Positions 26,833 to 36,419 are shown, counted from the stretch's first letter. The stretch is 41,692 nt of DNA from Actinomycetes bacterium (GCA_021808785.1 JAKBAX010000005.1:1-41692), one strand, 5' to 3'. Numbers and translations are program-made. The notes: generated by a model from the sequence alone, not told the origin.

Positions 26833-27236
26833 TCCAGCGAGTGGATCAGACCGGCTTGGCCCGGCTCCGGCCGACCGGCCAAGAAGGCCTCGACGATCTC
26901 CCCGGCCAGCGCCTCGGTGGTGGTGCGCAAGCTGAGCGCCAGCACGTTGGCGTCGTTCCAGCGCCGGGCCCCGTCCGCGGTGACGGCGTCCGCGCAGAGG
27001 GCGGCCCGGACCCCGGGCACCTTGTTGGCGGCGATGGAGACGCCCGTACCGGTCCAGCAGCAGACCACGCCCATGTCGGCCCGCCCGGAGGCGACCGCTT
27101 GGCCGACCCGGTACCCGGCCTCGGGCCACGGTGCCGGCCGGGCGACCACGTCGACGGTGTGGCCCAGGACTTCGAGGTGGCGGGCCACCGCGGCGACGAC
27201 CGGGACGTCGTCGTCGGTACCCAACGCGATACGCAC
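26829..27236 (-). CDS. RpiB/LacAB-family sugar-phosphate isomerase
   Basis: GVVCCWTGTGVSIAANKVPGVRAALCADAVTADGARRWNDANVLALSLR. Confidence 0.87.
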   Translation of the reverse strand: MRIALGTDDDVPVVAAVARHLEVLGHTVDVVARPAPWPEAGYRVGQAVASGRADMGVVCCWTGTGVSIAANKVPGVRAALCADAVTADGARRWNDANVLALSLRTTTEALAGEIVEAFLAGRPEPGQAGLIHSLE

Positions 27237-27289
27237 CGGTCGAGAGTAGCGGTGGCCGGCGGGGGGCGCCGGATCCTTAGGATGGTGGT

Positions 27290-27877
27290 GTGAGCAGCGA
27301 AGGGGACCGGTGGAGAGGGCGGTCGGCCGTTCTCGTGCCGGTCAAGGCCTTCCACCGGGCCAAGCTCCGCCTGGCCCCCGCCCTCTCGCCCGAGCGCCGC
27401 CGTGACCTGGCCCGGTCCATGGCCACCCAGGTGGTGCGGTCGGCTGCCGGCCTGCCGGTGGCCGTGGTTTGTGATGACGAGGAGGTCGCGACGTGGGCCC
27501 GGTCGCTCGGCGCGCTCGTGGTTTGGGAGCCGGGCCGAGGGCTCAACCAGGCGGTCCAGGAGGGGTTCGCCCACCTGGGTCGCCTAGGGGTCCACGCGGT
27601 GATAGTGGCGGCCGGTGATCTGCCACAGGCCACCGACCTGCGCTGGGTGAGCGACTATCCCGGTATCACCATCGTGCCCGACCGCCGGCGGGACGGGACC
27701 AATGTGATCGGGCTGCCGGGCGACGCCCCTTTCACCTTCTCCTACGGCCCCGGCTCGTTCGCCCGCCACGTCCAAGAGGCCCACGCGGCCGGCGTTCCGG
27801 TGCGGGTCGTGCATTCCGCCCCACTGGGCTGGGATGTGGACGTGCCCGAGGACCTGGTCGGAGTACCCGGCGCGTGA
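27290..27877 (+). CDS. cofC: 2-phospho-L-lactate (or phosphoenolpyruvate) guanylyltransferase, F420 biosynthesis
   Basis: VLVPVKAFHRAKLRLAPALSPERRRDLARSMATQVV...VIVAAGDLPQAT...IVPDRRRDGTNVIGLPGDAPFTFSYGPGSFARH. Confidence 0.88.
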   Translation: MSSEGDRWRGRSAVLVPVKAFHRAKLRLAPALSPERRRDLARSMATQVVRSAAGLPVAVVCDDEEVATWARSLGALVVWEPGRGLNQAVQEGFAHLGRLGVHAVIVAAGDLPQATDLRWVSDYPGITIVPDRRRDGTNVIGLPGDAPFTFSYGPGSFARHVQEAHAAGVPVRVVHSAPLGWDVDVPEDLVGVPGA

Positions 27878-28638
27878 GCGACCCGACCGCCCACGGACCG
27901 CTGTCGTCTGAGATCTCGTCCGATCTGCCGCCGCCGGCAGTGGCCCTGGCCATCGGCGCCCACCCCGACGATGTCGACTTCGGCTGTGGCGGAACCCTGG
28001 CCAAGTGGGCGGCGGCCGGCTGCCAGGTGCACTACCTGGTCTGCACTGACGGCTCGAAGGGGTCGTGGGATCCCGGCCAGGACCGCGACGAGTTGATCCG
28101 CCAGCGCCAGGAGGAGCAGCGCCAGGCGTCCGAAGTCGTGGGCGGCGGCGGACGGGTCACCTTCTTGGGCCACGTCGACGGTGAGCTCGGATCGGGGATG
28201 GCCTTGCGCGGTCGCGTGGCCCACGAGATCCGTCGCGTCCGGCCCGACGTGGTGCTCGGCCACGATCCATGGAAGCGCTACCGCCTACACCCGGATCACC
28301 GCCACGCCGGCTTTCTCGTCACCGACGGCATCGTGGCCGCTCGCGACCCCCACTTCTTCCCCGATCAGCATGTCGCCCCCCACCGTCCGTCGGCCCTGCT
28401 TCTGTGGGAAGCCGACGCTCCCGATCACATCGAGGACATCGCCGGTTTCGAGGACACCAAGCTGCGGGCCCTCCTGGCCCATCGCAGCCAACTCGAATCG
28501 ACGATGGGCATCAAAGGAGGCGGCGACGGGCCGGCCGTCGAGGCCTTCCGGGCGCGCCTCAGCAGCCGTCAGGCCGCGGCCGGAGCGCCGCTCGGCCTGA
28601 CGGCTGCCGAAGCATTCAAACTGCTGACCGACCTCTAG
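27874..28638 (+). CDS. PIG-L family deacetylase
   Basis: VALAIGAHPDDVDFGCGGTLAKWAAAGCQVHYLVCTDGSKG...RPDVVLGHDPWKRYRLHPDHRHAG; overlaps cofC by GTGA. Confidence 0.9.
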   Translation: MSDPTAHGPLSSEISSDLPPPAVALAIGAHPDDVDFGCGGTLAKWAAAGCQVHYLVCTDGSKGSWDPGQDRDELIRQRQEEQRQASEVVGGGGRVTFLGHVDGELGSGMALRGRVAHEIRRVRPDVVLGHDPWKRYRLHPDHRHAGFLVTDGIVAARDPHFFPDQHVAPHRPSALLLWEADAPDHIEDIAGFEDTKLRALLAHRSQLESTMGIKGGGDGPAVEAFRARLSSRQAAAGAPLGLTAAEAFKLLTDL

Positions 28639-28652
28639 GCGGCCACTTCTTT

Positions 28653-29297
28653 TCAGGCCTTGCGGGCCGCACTCCGGCGGACCGGAGCCTTCTTGGTGGT
28701 CGACGTCTTGCGGGCCGCGGGAGCCTTCTTGGTCACGGTCCGGCTGGACGAAGTGGCCGTTCGGACCGTGGTCCTCTTGGCCGGAGCCCTCTTGGCCGTG
28801 GACGTGGTGGCCCCACCCGCCTTCTTGGCGACCGCAGCCCGCTTGGCCGGAGCGGTCGTCTTGGCCGGACCCCTCTTGGCTGCCGGAGCCTTCTTGGCTG
28901 GAGCGGTCGTCTTGGCCGGAGCCCTCTTGGCCGGAGCCCTCTTGGCCGGAGCAGCCCTCTTGGCCGTGGACGCGGTGGCCCCACCCGCCTTCTTGACGAC
29001 CGCAGCCCGCTTGGTCGCGGTGGTCGCCACCGTCGTCTTGCGGGCCGTCGTCTGGCGAGCGGTCGTCTGGCGAGCAACGGTGGCCTTCTTGGCCGTGGCG
29101 GTGGTCCGGGCCGGGGCCTTCGTGGCTGTCGTCTTGCGAGCCGTCGACCGGGCCGCGGTCGTTTTACGGGCCGGCGCCTTGGCTGCAGTGGACGCCTTCC
29201 TCGTGACCTTGGCCGCGGCCACGGTCTTCTTGGCCGCGGCCACGGTCTTCTTGACCGGCGTCTTGGCGGCCGTTGCCGCCTTTTTGGCGGGGCTCAT
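28653..29297 (-). CDS. Histone H1-like Lys/Ala-rich DNA-binding protein
   Basis: MSPAKKAATAAKTPVKKTVAAAKKTVAAAKVTRKASTAAKAPARKTTAARS...; very low complexity, strongly basic, 12 bp downstream of the HU gene. Confidence 0.75.
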   Translation of the reverse strand: MSPAKKAATAAKTPVKKTVAAAKKTVAAAKVTRKASTAAKAPARKTTAARSTARKTTATKAPARTTATAKKATVARQTTARQTTARKTTVATTATKRAAVVKKAGGATASTAKRAAPAKRAPAKRAPAKTTAPAKKAPAAKRGPAKTTAPAKRAAVAKKAGGATTSTAKRAPAKRTTVRTATSSSRTVTKKAPAARKTSTTKKAPVRRSAARKA

Positions 29298-29309
29298 GGG
29301 GGACCTTTC

Positions 29310-29753
29310 CTAACGCTTCTTGGTGGCCTTCGTGGCCTTGGTGGCCCTGACCGTCTTCGCGACCTTGGTGGCCTTCACGGCCCGGGCCGGAGCGGCCTTC
29401 TTGGCCGGGGCCTTCTTGGCCGGGGCCTTCTTGGCGGTGGCCTTGGCCGCGGACGCCTTCTTGGCCGCCGCCTTGCCCCTCGGGTTGAGCGTGGCCTTGA
29501 ACGCCGACGCGGGCTTGAAGGCCACGCTCTTCGATGCCGGGACCCGGACAGTGGCCTGAGTCTGTGGGTTGCGAGCCGTGCGGGCGGCCCGAGCGCGAGG
29601 CTCGAAGGACCCGAATCCGAAGATCGAAACCCGGTTGCCGGCCTTGATCTCAGCGACGATGGCGGCCGTGACGGCCTCGACCGCCGCTTCCGACTGCTTC
29701 TTGTCCAAGCCGGTCTTCGACGAAACCGACTCGGCCAACTCTGTTCTGTTCAC
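29310..29753 (-). CDS. HU-family nucleoid protein with histone-H1-like C-terminal tail
   Basis: MNRTELAESVSSKTGLDKKQSEAAVEAVTAAIVAEIKAGNRVSIFGFGSFEPRARAARTARNPQTQ...then KKAPAKKAPAKKAAPARA tail; SD GGAGGTG before GTG. Confidence 0.92.
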   Translation of the reverse strand: MNRTELAESVSSKTGLDKKQSEAAVEAVTAAIVAEIKAGNRVSIFGFGSFEPRARAARTARNPQTQATVRVPASKSVAFKPASAFKATLNPRGKAAAKKASAAKATAKKAPAKKAPAKKAAPARAVKATKVAKTVRATKATKATKKR

Positions 29754-29779
29754 CGCACCTCCTGGCGTGGTTGGGGAAG

Positions 29780-29814
29780 TTCCTTGACATACAAGAGGTT
29801 TTTGCCGCCGAGGT
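29780..29814 (-). promoter_or_regulatory. Candidate HU promoter TTGACC-N17-TTGTAT
   Basis: Minus-strand sequence cTTGACCtcggcggcaaaaacctcTTGTATgtcaagg upstream of the HU SD. Boundaries approximate. Confidence 0.5.
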
Positions 29815-29867
29815 CAAGCATTTCCCTTGCACGACAAGGGATTTCTCACCTCCCCAAGCACGCCATG

Positions 29868-29889
29868 TTCTGACACTTACATGTCAGAA
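29868..29889. promoter_or_regulatory. Inverted repeat TTCTGACA-CTTACA-TGTCAGAA between lon and hu
   Basis: Perfect 8-bp arms; a second inverted repeat TCCCTTG-CACGA-CAAGGGA at 29823-29841. Confidence 0.5.
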
Positions 29890-29902
29890 TCCGGAGAAGG
29901 CG

Positions 29903-32269
29903 TTATGCAGCAAGGGATTTTTCCGTCAGAGCGTGCTCGAGCACGTCTCCGATGGTCGAGGCCAGGTGGAACACCATCTTTTCCCGGATCGACTCGGGGA
30001 CATCCTCCAGGTCTGCTTCGTTGCGGGCCGGCAGTATGACCTCGGTCAGTCCGGCCCGGTGGGCGGCCAGCACCTTCTGCTTGACGCCGCCGATGGGCAG
30101 GACCCGGCCCTGGAGTGTTATTTCGCCCGTCATGCCCAGTTCGGAACGGACCGGGCGGCCGGAGAGGAGGCTCACCACAGCGGTGGTCATGGTCACGCCG
30201 GCCGAGGGCCCATCCTTCGGCACCGCTCCGGCCGGCACGTGGATGTGCAGCCGCCGGCGGTCGAGGGCATCGGCCGGCAGTTCCAGATCGCCGGCGTGGG
30301 CCCTGACATAGGACAGCGCGATCTGCGCCGACTCCTGCATGACGTCGCCGAGCTGACCGGTGATGGTCAGGCCGGGATCCCCTGCGGCAACAGACGCTTC
30401 GACGAAGAGGACGTCGCCACCGATCCCGGTGACGGCCAGCCCGGTTGCCACGCCCGGTTCGGAAGTACGCTCGGCCACTTCGTTTCTCGGGTGGGGGCGC
30501 CCCAGCCAGGTCCGCACGTCGGCCGCATCCACGACGATCGGGCCGTCTTGGCGGCCTTCAGCCACCTTGGCCGCCGCCTTGCGCAGGAGACGCCCGAGCT
30601 GACGTTCCAGGCCGCGCACACCCGCCTCGGCGGTATAGCCGTCGATGATGGCCTGCAGGGCCTCGTTGGTCACGGTGACCTCGCCGTCGAGGAGACCGGC
30701 CAGCGCCAGCTGTCGGCCCATCAGGTGCTGTCGGGCGATGGCCACCTTCTCGGCGTCGGTGTAGCCGTCGAGGCGTACCACCTCCATGCGGTCGTACAGC
30801 GGTACGGGGATCTGCTCGGCGAAGTTGGCGGTGGCCAGGAACAGCACGTCCGACAGATCGAGATCCAGATCCAGGTAGTGGTCGCGGAACGTGTGGTTCT
30901 GCGCCGGATCGAGCACCTCCAGCAGGGCCGATGACGGGTCACCCCGCCAATCACTGCCGAGCTTGTCGATCTCGTCCAGCAGCACCACCGGGTTCATGGT
31001 CCCGGCGTCTTTGATGGCCCGCACTATCCGGCCCGGAAGGGCGCCGACATAGGTGCGCCGGTGTCCCCTGATCTCGGCTTCGTCGCGCACCCCGCCGAGG
31101 GCGACGCGGACGAACTGCCGTCCGGTGGCCCGGGCCACCGACTCGCCGAGAGAGGTCTTGCCCACCCCGGGCGGACCGACCAACGCCAGGATCATCCCGT
31201 CGCCCCGCCTGGACCCGCCGGCGGGGGCGACACCGCCGTCGACGGTGGAGGCCCGATCGCGTCGCAGTTTGCGCACGGCCAGATGCTCCACGATGCGGTC
31301 CTTGACGTCATCCAGCCCGGTATGGTCGGCATCCAGCACGGAGCGGGCCGCCCCAATGTCCATCGGATCCTCGGAGCGCCGGCCCCATGGCAGCTCGAAG
31401 ACCGTGTCGAGCCAGGTGCGGATCCAGCCGTGCTCAGGGCTCTGCTCATTGCTGCGCTCCAGCTTGTCGACCTCGCGGGCGATGGCGGAGCGGGTCTCGT
31501 CGCTGACATCGAGAGACTCGAGACGGGCGCGGTAGTCATCGCCGCCGCCGTCCTCACCGCCTTCCCCCAGCTCCTTGCGGATGGCCGCCAGCTGCTGGCG
31601 CAGCAGGTACTCCCGCTGGGTGCGCTCCATGCCCTCGGCCACGTCGGTGCGGATGCGGTCCTTGAGCTCCAGCTCGGCCAGGGCCTCACGGGCCCAGGTG
31701 AGGACCAGCTCGACCCGGCGATCGGTGTCAGTGGTCTCGAGCAGTTCGACCTTGCGCTCGATCGACAGCTCCGGCCAGTACCCGGCCATGTCGGCCAGCC
31801 GACCCGGTTGGTCGATGGCCCGGAACAGGTCCGAGAGACGGCCCAGGCCCCGGTGCTCGGCGATCGCCTCCAACACGGCGCGCAACTCCCGAGCCCGCTC
31901 GCCGGTCTCGTCCGAGGCCGGCGGCTCCTCGACGGAGTCGACATTGACCCATAGCGCGGTCCCCGCCGCCGCCACCGCGGCGCCGAGGGTGACGCGCTCC
32001 TGGCCGCTCACCACCACCGCCTGGGTCCCGCCCGGGAGCGAGCCGCGTCGATCGACGGTGGCCACAGTGCCGACGGACGCGAAGCGCCCCGGGCCCGGCG
32101 CCCGGTCCAGGCGAGGCACGAGGACCAGGCGGTCACCGGCCCCCGATGCGGCCGAGACGGCCTCACGCGCCTCGGCTGTCTCGAGGGCGATGGTGATGGT
32201 CATTCCGGGGAGGACCACTCCGGCGTCGAGCGGGAGCAGCGGGAGGGCGGAGGTGGCAAGAGGAGACAC
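29903..32269 (-). CDS. lon: ATP-dependent Lon protease
   Basis: ALVGPPGVGKTSLGESVARATGRQFVRVALGGVRDEAEIRGHRRTYVGALPGRIV...PKDGPSAGVTMTTAVVSLLSG (catalytic Ser). Confidence 0.96.
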   Translation of the reverse strand: MSPLATSALPLLPLDAGVVLPGMTITIALETAEAREAVSAASGAGDRLVLVPRLDRAPGPGRFASVGTVATVDRRGSLPGGTQAVVVSGQERVTLGAAVAAAGTALWVNVDSVEEPPASDETGERARELRAVLEAIAEHRGLGRLSDLFRAIDQPGRLADMAGYWPELSIERKVELLETTDTDRRVELVLTWAREALAELELKDRIRTDVAEGMERTQREYLLRQQLAAIRKELGEGGEDGGGDDYRARLESLDVSDETRSAIAREVDKLERSNEQSPEHGWIRTWLDTVFELPWGRRSEDPMDIGAARSVLDADHTGLDDVKDRIVEHLAVRKLRRDRASTVDGGVAPAGGSRRGDGMILALVGPPGVGKTSLGESVARATGRQFVRVALGGVRDEAEIRGHRRTYVGALPGRIVRAIKDAGTMNPVVLLDEIDKLGSDWRGDPSSALLEVLDPAQNHTFRDHYLDLDLDLSDVLFLATANFAEQIPVPLYDRMEVVRLDGYTDAEKVAIARQHLMGRQLALAGLLDGEVTVTNEALQAIIDGYTAEAGVRGLERQLGRLLRKAAAKVAEGRQDGPIVVDAADVRTWLGRPHPRNEVAERTSEPGVATGLAVTGIGGDVLFVEASVAAGDPGLTITGQLGDVMQESAQIALSYVRAHAGDLELPADALDRRRLHIHVPAGAVPKDGPSAGVTMTTAVVSLLSGRPVRSELGMTGEITLQGRVLPIGGVKQKVLAAHRAGLTEVILPARNEADLEDVPESIREKMVFHLASTIGDVLEHALTEKSLAA

Positions 32270-32355
32270 TTCACTCCAATCCTGTAATCGTGTAAGTGCG
32301 AATCAAGGTAACGGTACAGCCCTGTCGTCTATTCCGCGGTCTGACACCATGGGCC

Positions 32356-35097
32356 ATGCACGCGGAGCGCGAACGCCTGGCCCAGGCCGACCGGGGCGAC
32401 CTGCCCTGGCGCAGATGGGGGCCCTACCTGTCGGAGCGGGCGTGGGGCACGGTGCGCGAGGACTACTCGCCCGGAGGCGACGCCTGGTCGTACTTCCCCT
32501 TCGAGCACGCCTCGTCCCGAGCCTTTCGCTGGAGCGAGGACGGCCTGGCCGGAATCTGCGACGATCAGCAGCTCCTGTGCCTGGCGCTGGCCCTTTGGAA
32601 CGGGCGGGACCCGATCCTGAAGGAGCGCTTCTACGGACTCACCGGCGAACAGGGCAACCACGGAGAGGACGTGAAGGAATACTGGTGGTACCTCGACGCC
32701 ACCCCGACCTCGTCGTGGCTCCGCTGGCGCTACCACTACCCGCAGGCGGCATTCCCCTATGACGACCTTCTCACCACGAACCAGGCCCGCAGCCGCCAAG
32801 AACCTGAGTACGAACTGCTCGACACGGGCGTGTTCGACGACGACCGCTACTGGGTCGTGGACTGCACGTGGGCCAAGGGCGGACCGGAGGACATGCTGTG
32901 GCACCTGCAGGTGACCAACGCGGGGCCCGAGCCGGCCACCATCGACCTCCTCCCCACCCTCTGGTTCCGCAACCGCTGGTCCTGGGATCCCGACGAGGAG
33001 CGCCCACACCTCCGGCTGGCCGCGCCGTCTCTGATCGCCGTCTCCCATCCGCAGCTCGGCCCCTGGCAACTGGCGTGGGAAGGGGCCGGTGAGCCCCTCT
33101 TCTGCGACAACGACACCAATGCGAGCAAGCTCTACGGGACGAAAGGCCCGCCGTACCCGAAGGACGGGATCGCCGACCACGTGCTGCACGGCGCCGCCAC
33201 GGTGGACCCGGCCGGCTCGGGCACCAAGTGCGCGGTGCGCTTCCGGCTGACCGTAGAACCGGGGGGAACGGCCGAGGTCCGACTGCGCTTCTGGAAGCCG
33301 GGCGAGGGGGCCCGCCCGACCCCGACCGCCGCGGAGGGGGACCTCGGGGCCGGCTATCACCAGGTACTGCAGGACCGCTCGGCCGAAGCCGACGAGTTCT
33401 ATTCCGTCCTGGCCCCCGCCGATGCCACGCCCGACGAGAGGGCGGTCCTCCGCCAGGCCGCGGCCGGGATGCTGTGGTCGAAGCAGTTCTTCCACCTGGA
33501 CCTGGCCCGATGGCTGGGCGGCGATCCCGGGCAACCTCCGCCTCCCCCCGGCCGGGGCCACATCCGCAACGGTGAGTGGATCCATCTCGACAATCGCGAC
33601 GTCATATCGATGCCCGACCCCTGGGAGTACCCGTGGTACGCGGCATGGGATCTGGCTTTCCACTGCGTGGCCCTGGCCCACCTCGACGCCGAATTCGCCA
33701 AGCGACAGCTGGTGCTCCTCTGCCGCGAGTGGTACATGCACCCGAACGGCCAGCTGCCCGCCTACGAGTGGAACTTCAGCGACGTCAATCCGCCTGTCCA
33801 CGCCTGGGCCGCCCTGCGGGTGGCCGAGATAGACGCCCAGGCCCGGGCCGCCCGGGGGGAACCGGCCGGCCTCGACCACGCTTTCCTCGAGCGCATGTTC
33901 CACAAGCTGCTCCTGAACTTCACCTGGTGGGTCAACCGCAAGGACGAAGCGGGTAACAATGTGTTCGAGGGGGGCTTTCTCGGCCTGGACAACATCGGCT
34001 TGTTCGACCGCTCCAAGCCGCTTCCGGTAGAAGGACGCCTGGAGCAGTCCGACGGCACCGCATGGATGGCCATGTACTGCCTCAACCTGCTGGAGATGGC
34101 ACTGCGACTGGCCACCCATGACCCGGTCTACGAAGACGTGGCTACCAAGTTCTTCGAGCACTTCGCCTACATCGCCGACGCCATGGCGACCCAAGGCCTG
34201 TGGGACGAGCAGGACGGCTACTTCTACGACGTTCTGCAGGCCGACGGCTCGGCTCCGGTGCCGGTCAGGGTGCGGTCGATGGTCGGGGTCGTGGCCCTGT
34301 TCGCGGTGACGGTCCTGGAGCCGGACGTGCTCGGGCAGCTGCCCTCGTTCGCCCGCCGGCTGGAATGGTTCGTCGAGCACAAGCCGGCCTACGCCGAGCA
34401 CATCGCCCACACCCGGGTGCCGGGGCGCGGCGACCGGCTGCTGCTGTCGATCGTCGACCCGGAGCGGGTCAAGCGGATCCTGCGCTATGTCCTCGACCCG
34501 GACGAGATGCTCTCCGATCACGGTATACGGTCCCTGTCACGCGTATACCGCGACCGGCCGTTCTCCATGGATATCGGCGGGCAGGAGGCGACCATCGACT
34601 ACGAACCGGCCGAGTCGACCAACTACCTTTTCGGCGGCAACTCCAACTGGCGGGGTCCGGTCTGGTTCCCACTCAACTACCTGCTGGTCGAAGCGCTCGA
34701 CCGTTACCACCACTACTTCGGCGACTCGTGCCGGGTGGAGATGCCGACCGGCTCCGGCCGGTCGGCCGACCTAGGTGCCATCGCCGACGATCTGGCCCGA
34801 CGCCTCGGATCCGTGTTCCTCCGCGGTCCCGACGGCCGGCGGCCGGTCTTCGGTGGCTACGACCGGATGCAGACCGACCCTCGCTGGCGAGACCAGCTGC
34901 TGTTCCACGAGTACTTCCACGGCGACACCGGGGCCGGGCTCGGCGCCTCCCACCAGACGGGCTGGACCGGGTTGGTCCTCGATCTGATCGCCGACCGGCG
35001 CCTCGGGGGGCGCCGTCGACGGTCCGCTACGGCGCGCCCCGGCGGCAATCCGCGTACAGTCTGGCCCGATGACGACCTCCAAGGACGTGCCCGTTGA
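32356..35097 (+). CDS. MGH1/GH63-like glucosidase
   Basis: RLAQADRGDLPWRRWGPYLSERAWGTVREDYSPGGDAWSYFPFEHASSRAFRWSEDGLAGICDD...EYWWYLDATPTSSWLRWRYHYPQ...NYLFGGNSNWRGPVWFPLNYLLVEAL. Confidence 0.88.
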   Translation: MHAERERLAQADRGDLPWRRWGPYLSERAWGTVREDYSPGGDAWSYFPFEHASSRAFRWSEDGLAGICDDQQLLCLALALWNGRDPILKERFYGLTGEQGNHGEDVKEYWWYLDATPTSSWLRWRYHYPQAAFPYDDLLTTNQARSRQEPEYELLDTGVFDDDRYWVVDCTWAKGGPEDMLWHLQVTNAGPEPATIDLLPTLWFRNRWSWDPDEERPHLRLAAPSLIAVSHPQLGPWQLAWEGAGEPLFCDNDTNASKLYGTKGPPYPKDGIADHVLHGAATVDPAGSGTKCAVRFRLTVEPGGTAEVRLRFWKPGEGARPTPTAAEGDLGAGYHQVLQDRSAEADEFYSVLAPADATPDERAVLRQAAAGMLWSKQFFHLDLARWLGGDPGQPPPPPGRGHIRNGEWIHLDNRDVISMPDPWEYPWYAAWDLAFHCVALAHLDAEFAKRQLVLLCREWYMHPNGQLPAYEWNFSDVNPPVHAWAALRVAEIDAQARAARGEPAGLDHAFLERMFHKLLLNFTWWVNRKDEAGNNVFEGGFLGLDNIGLFDRSKPLPVEGRLEQSDGTAWMAMYCLNLLEMALRLATHDPVYEDVATKFFEHFAYIADAMATQGLWDEQDGYFYDVLQADGSAPVPVRVRSMVGVVALFAVTVLEPDVLGQLPSFARRLEWFVEHKPAYAEHIAHTRVPGRGDRLLLSIVDPERVKRILRYVLDPDEMLSDHGIRSLSRVYRDRPFSMDIGGQEATIDYEPAESTNYLFGGNSNWRGPVWFPLNYLLVEALDRYHHYFGDSCRVEMPTGSGRSADLGAIADDLARRLGSVFLRGPDGRRPVFGGYDRMQTDPRWRDQLLFHEYFHGDTGAGLGASHQTGWTGLVLDLIADRRLGGRRRRSATARPGGNPRTVWPDDDLQGRAR

Positions 35098-35461
35098 AAC
35101 CGACCTGGCCGTGCGCCGGCTCCTGGCCCGTTACTGCCTGCTCGTCGACGACCGCGACTTCGACCAGCTGACGGAGCTGTTCACCGAGGACGGCCGGTTC
35201 AACGCGCTCGGCACGGACATGCACGGCCGCCCCGCCATACGGGAGTGGCTCGACACCGTGCCCGATGCGATGTTCCACCACGTGACCAACGTGGTGGTGA
35301 GCAACGGGTCCCACGACACCGTCCACGCCTTATCGGACTGCCTGGTCGGCGGCAAGCGCGACGGCGCGTGGTCCATCTGGATGCTCGGCCGCTACCACGA
35401 CACCCTCGTCGGCGACGGTCGCGACATGCACTTCGCCCAGCGGATCTTCACCGCACGCTGA
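35069..35461 (+). CDS. SnoaL-like / NTF2-like family protein
   Basis: AVRRLLARYCLLVDDRDFDQLTELFTEDGRFNALGTDMHGRPAIREWLDTVPDAMFHHVTNVVV. Confidence 0.8.
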   Translation: MTTSKDVPVETDLAVRRLLARYCLLVDDRDFDQLTELFTEDGRFNALGTDMHGRPAIREWLDTVPDAMFHHVTNVVVSNGSHDTVHALSDCLVGGKRDGAWSIWMLGRYHDTLVGDGRDMHFAQRIFTAR

Positions 35462-35483
35462 GGCCCTGAGGTCCGGCCCGGAC

Positions 35484-36419
35484 ATGGCGGAGCCGGCATG
35501 GATCGCTCCTATGCTGGCCCAGAGGCTGGACTTCCCCGGGGGAGCAGCCGTGTTGAATCGAGGCGAGTGGATCTACGAGCGCAAGCTGGACGGGCTGCGG
35601 TGCAGCGCTGTGCGCCGGGGCCCGAGTGTCGAGCTCTGGTCCCGCAACCACCTCTCCTTCAACCGGCGCTTTCCGGGCGTGGTCTCCACTCTGGCCTCCT
35701 GGCCGGTGGACCGTTTCGTGCTCGACGGTGAGATCGTGGCATTCGTCGGCGACCAGACCAGCTTCCAGAGGCTCCAGTCGGGTGCGGCCGCTGATACCGC
35801 CTTCGTCGTCTTCGACCTGCTTCACCTGCTCGGGCGCGACGTCACGTCGCTCGCGCTCTCGGAGCGGACCGCCCTGCTGGCGCGAATGCTCCCGGCCCAC
35901 CGGACCGGGGTGGTACGCCGATCGGCCCATCTGGCCGGTCATCCCGAGCATCTGATGGCCGCCGCCTGCGCCGATGGTTGGGAGGGACTGGTGGCCAAGA
36001 GGGCCGGGAGCCGGTACCGGTCAGGCCGTTCCCCCGACTGGCGCAAGCTGAAGTGCACGGCCCGCCAGGATCTGGTGATCGGCGGGTGGACCGACCCGGG
36101 CGGGGCCCGGACCGGTTTCGGCGCCCTGCTGGTGGGCTATTACCGGGAAGGTGACCTGGTCTACGCGGGGAAGGTCGGGACAGGGTTCGACCAACGGACC
36201 CTACGGCAACTGCACGCCCGCCTGCGGGCCGCAGCCACTGACCGGCCGCCGTTCCGGGACCCGCCGGCGGAGAGAGGCGCGCACTGGAGCCGACCGGAGC
36301 TGGTGGCGGAGATCTCCTTCACGGAGTGGACCCACCAGGGGCGGCTGCGCCATCCCAGCTTTCTCGGCCTGCGGGAGGACCAGGACCCTCGCCATGTGGT
36401 GCGTGAGGCACAAGACTGA
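35484..36419 (+). CDS. Stand-alone ATP-dependent DNA ligase (LigC / LigD ligase-domain type)
   Basis: WIYERKLDGLRCSAVRRG...FVLDGEIVAF...FVVFDLLHLLGRDV...EGLVAKRAGSRYRSGRSPDWRKLKC. Confidence 0.88.
   Translation: MAEPAWIAPMLAQRLDFPGGAAVLNRGEWIYERKLDGLRCSAVRRGPSVELWSRNHLSFNRRFPGVVSTLASWPVDRFVLDGEIVAFVGDQTSFQRLQSGAAADTAFVVFDLLHLLGRDVTSLALSERTALLARMLPAHRTGVVRRSAHLAGHPEHLMAAACADGWEGLVAKRAGSRYRSGRSPDWRKLKCTARQDLVIGGWTDPGGARTGFGALLVGYYREGDLVYAGKVGTGFDQRTLRQLHARLRAAATDRPPFRDPPAERGAHWSRPELVAEISFTEWTHQGRLRHPSFLGLREDQDPRHVVREAQD

Noticed and set aside
28660-29313. Plus-strand 217-aa hydrophobic ORF opposite the H1-like gene
   Set aside because: Mirror translation of AAG/GCC codons (CTT/GGC) gives fake Leu/Val/Ala-rich repeats; the minus-strand HU-H1 arrangement with SD and promoter is far better supported.
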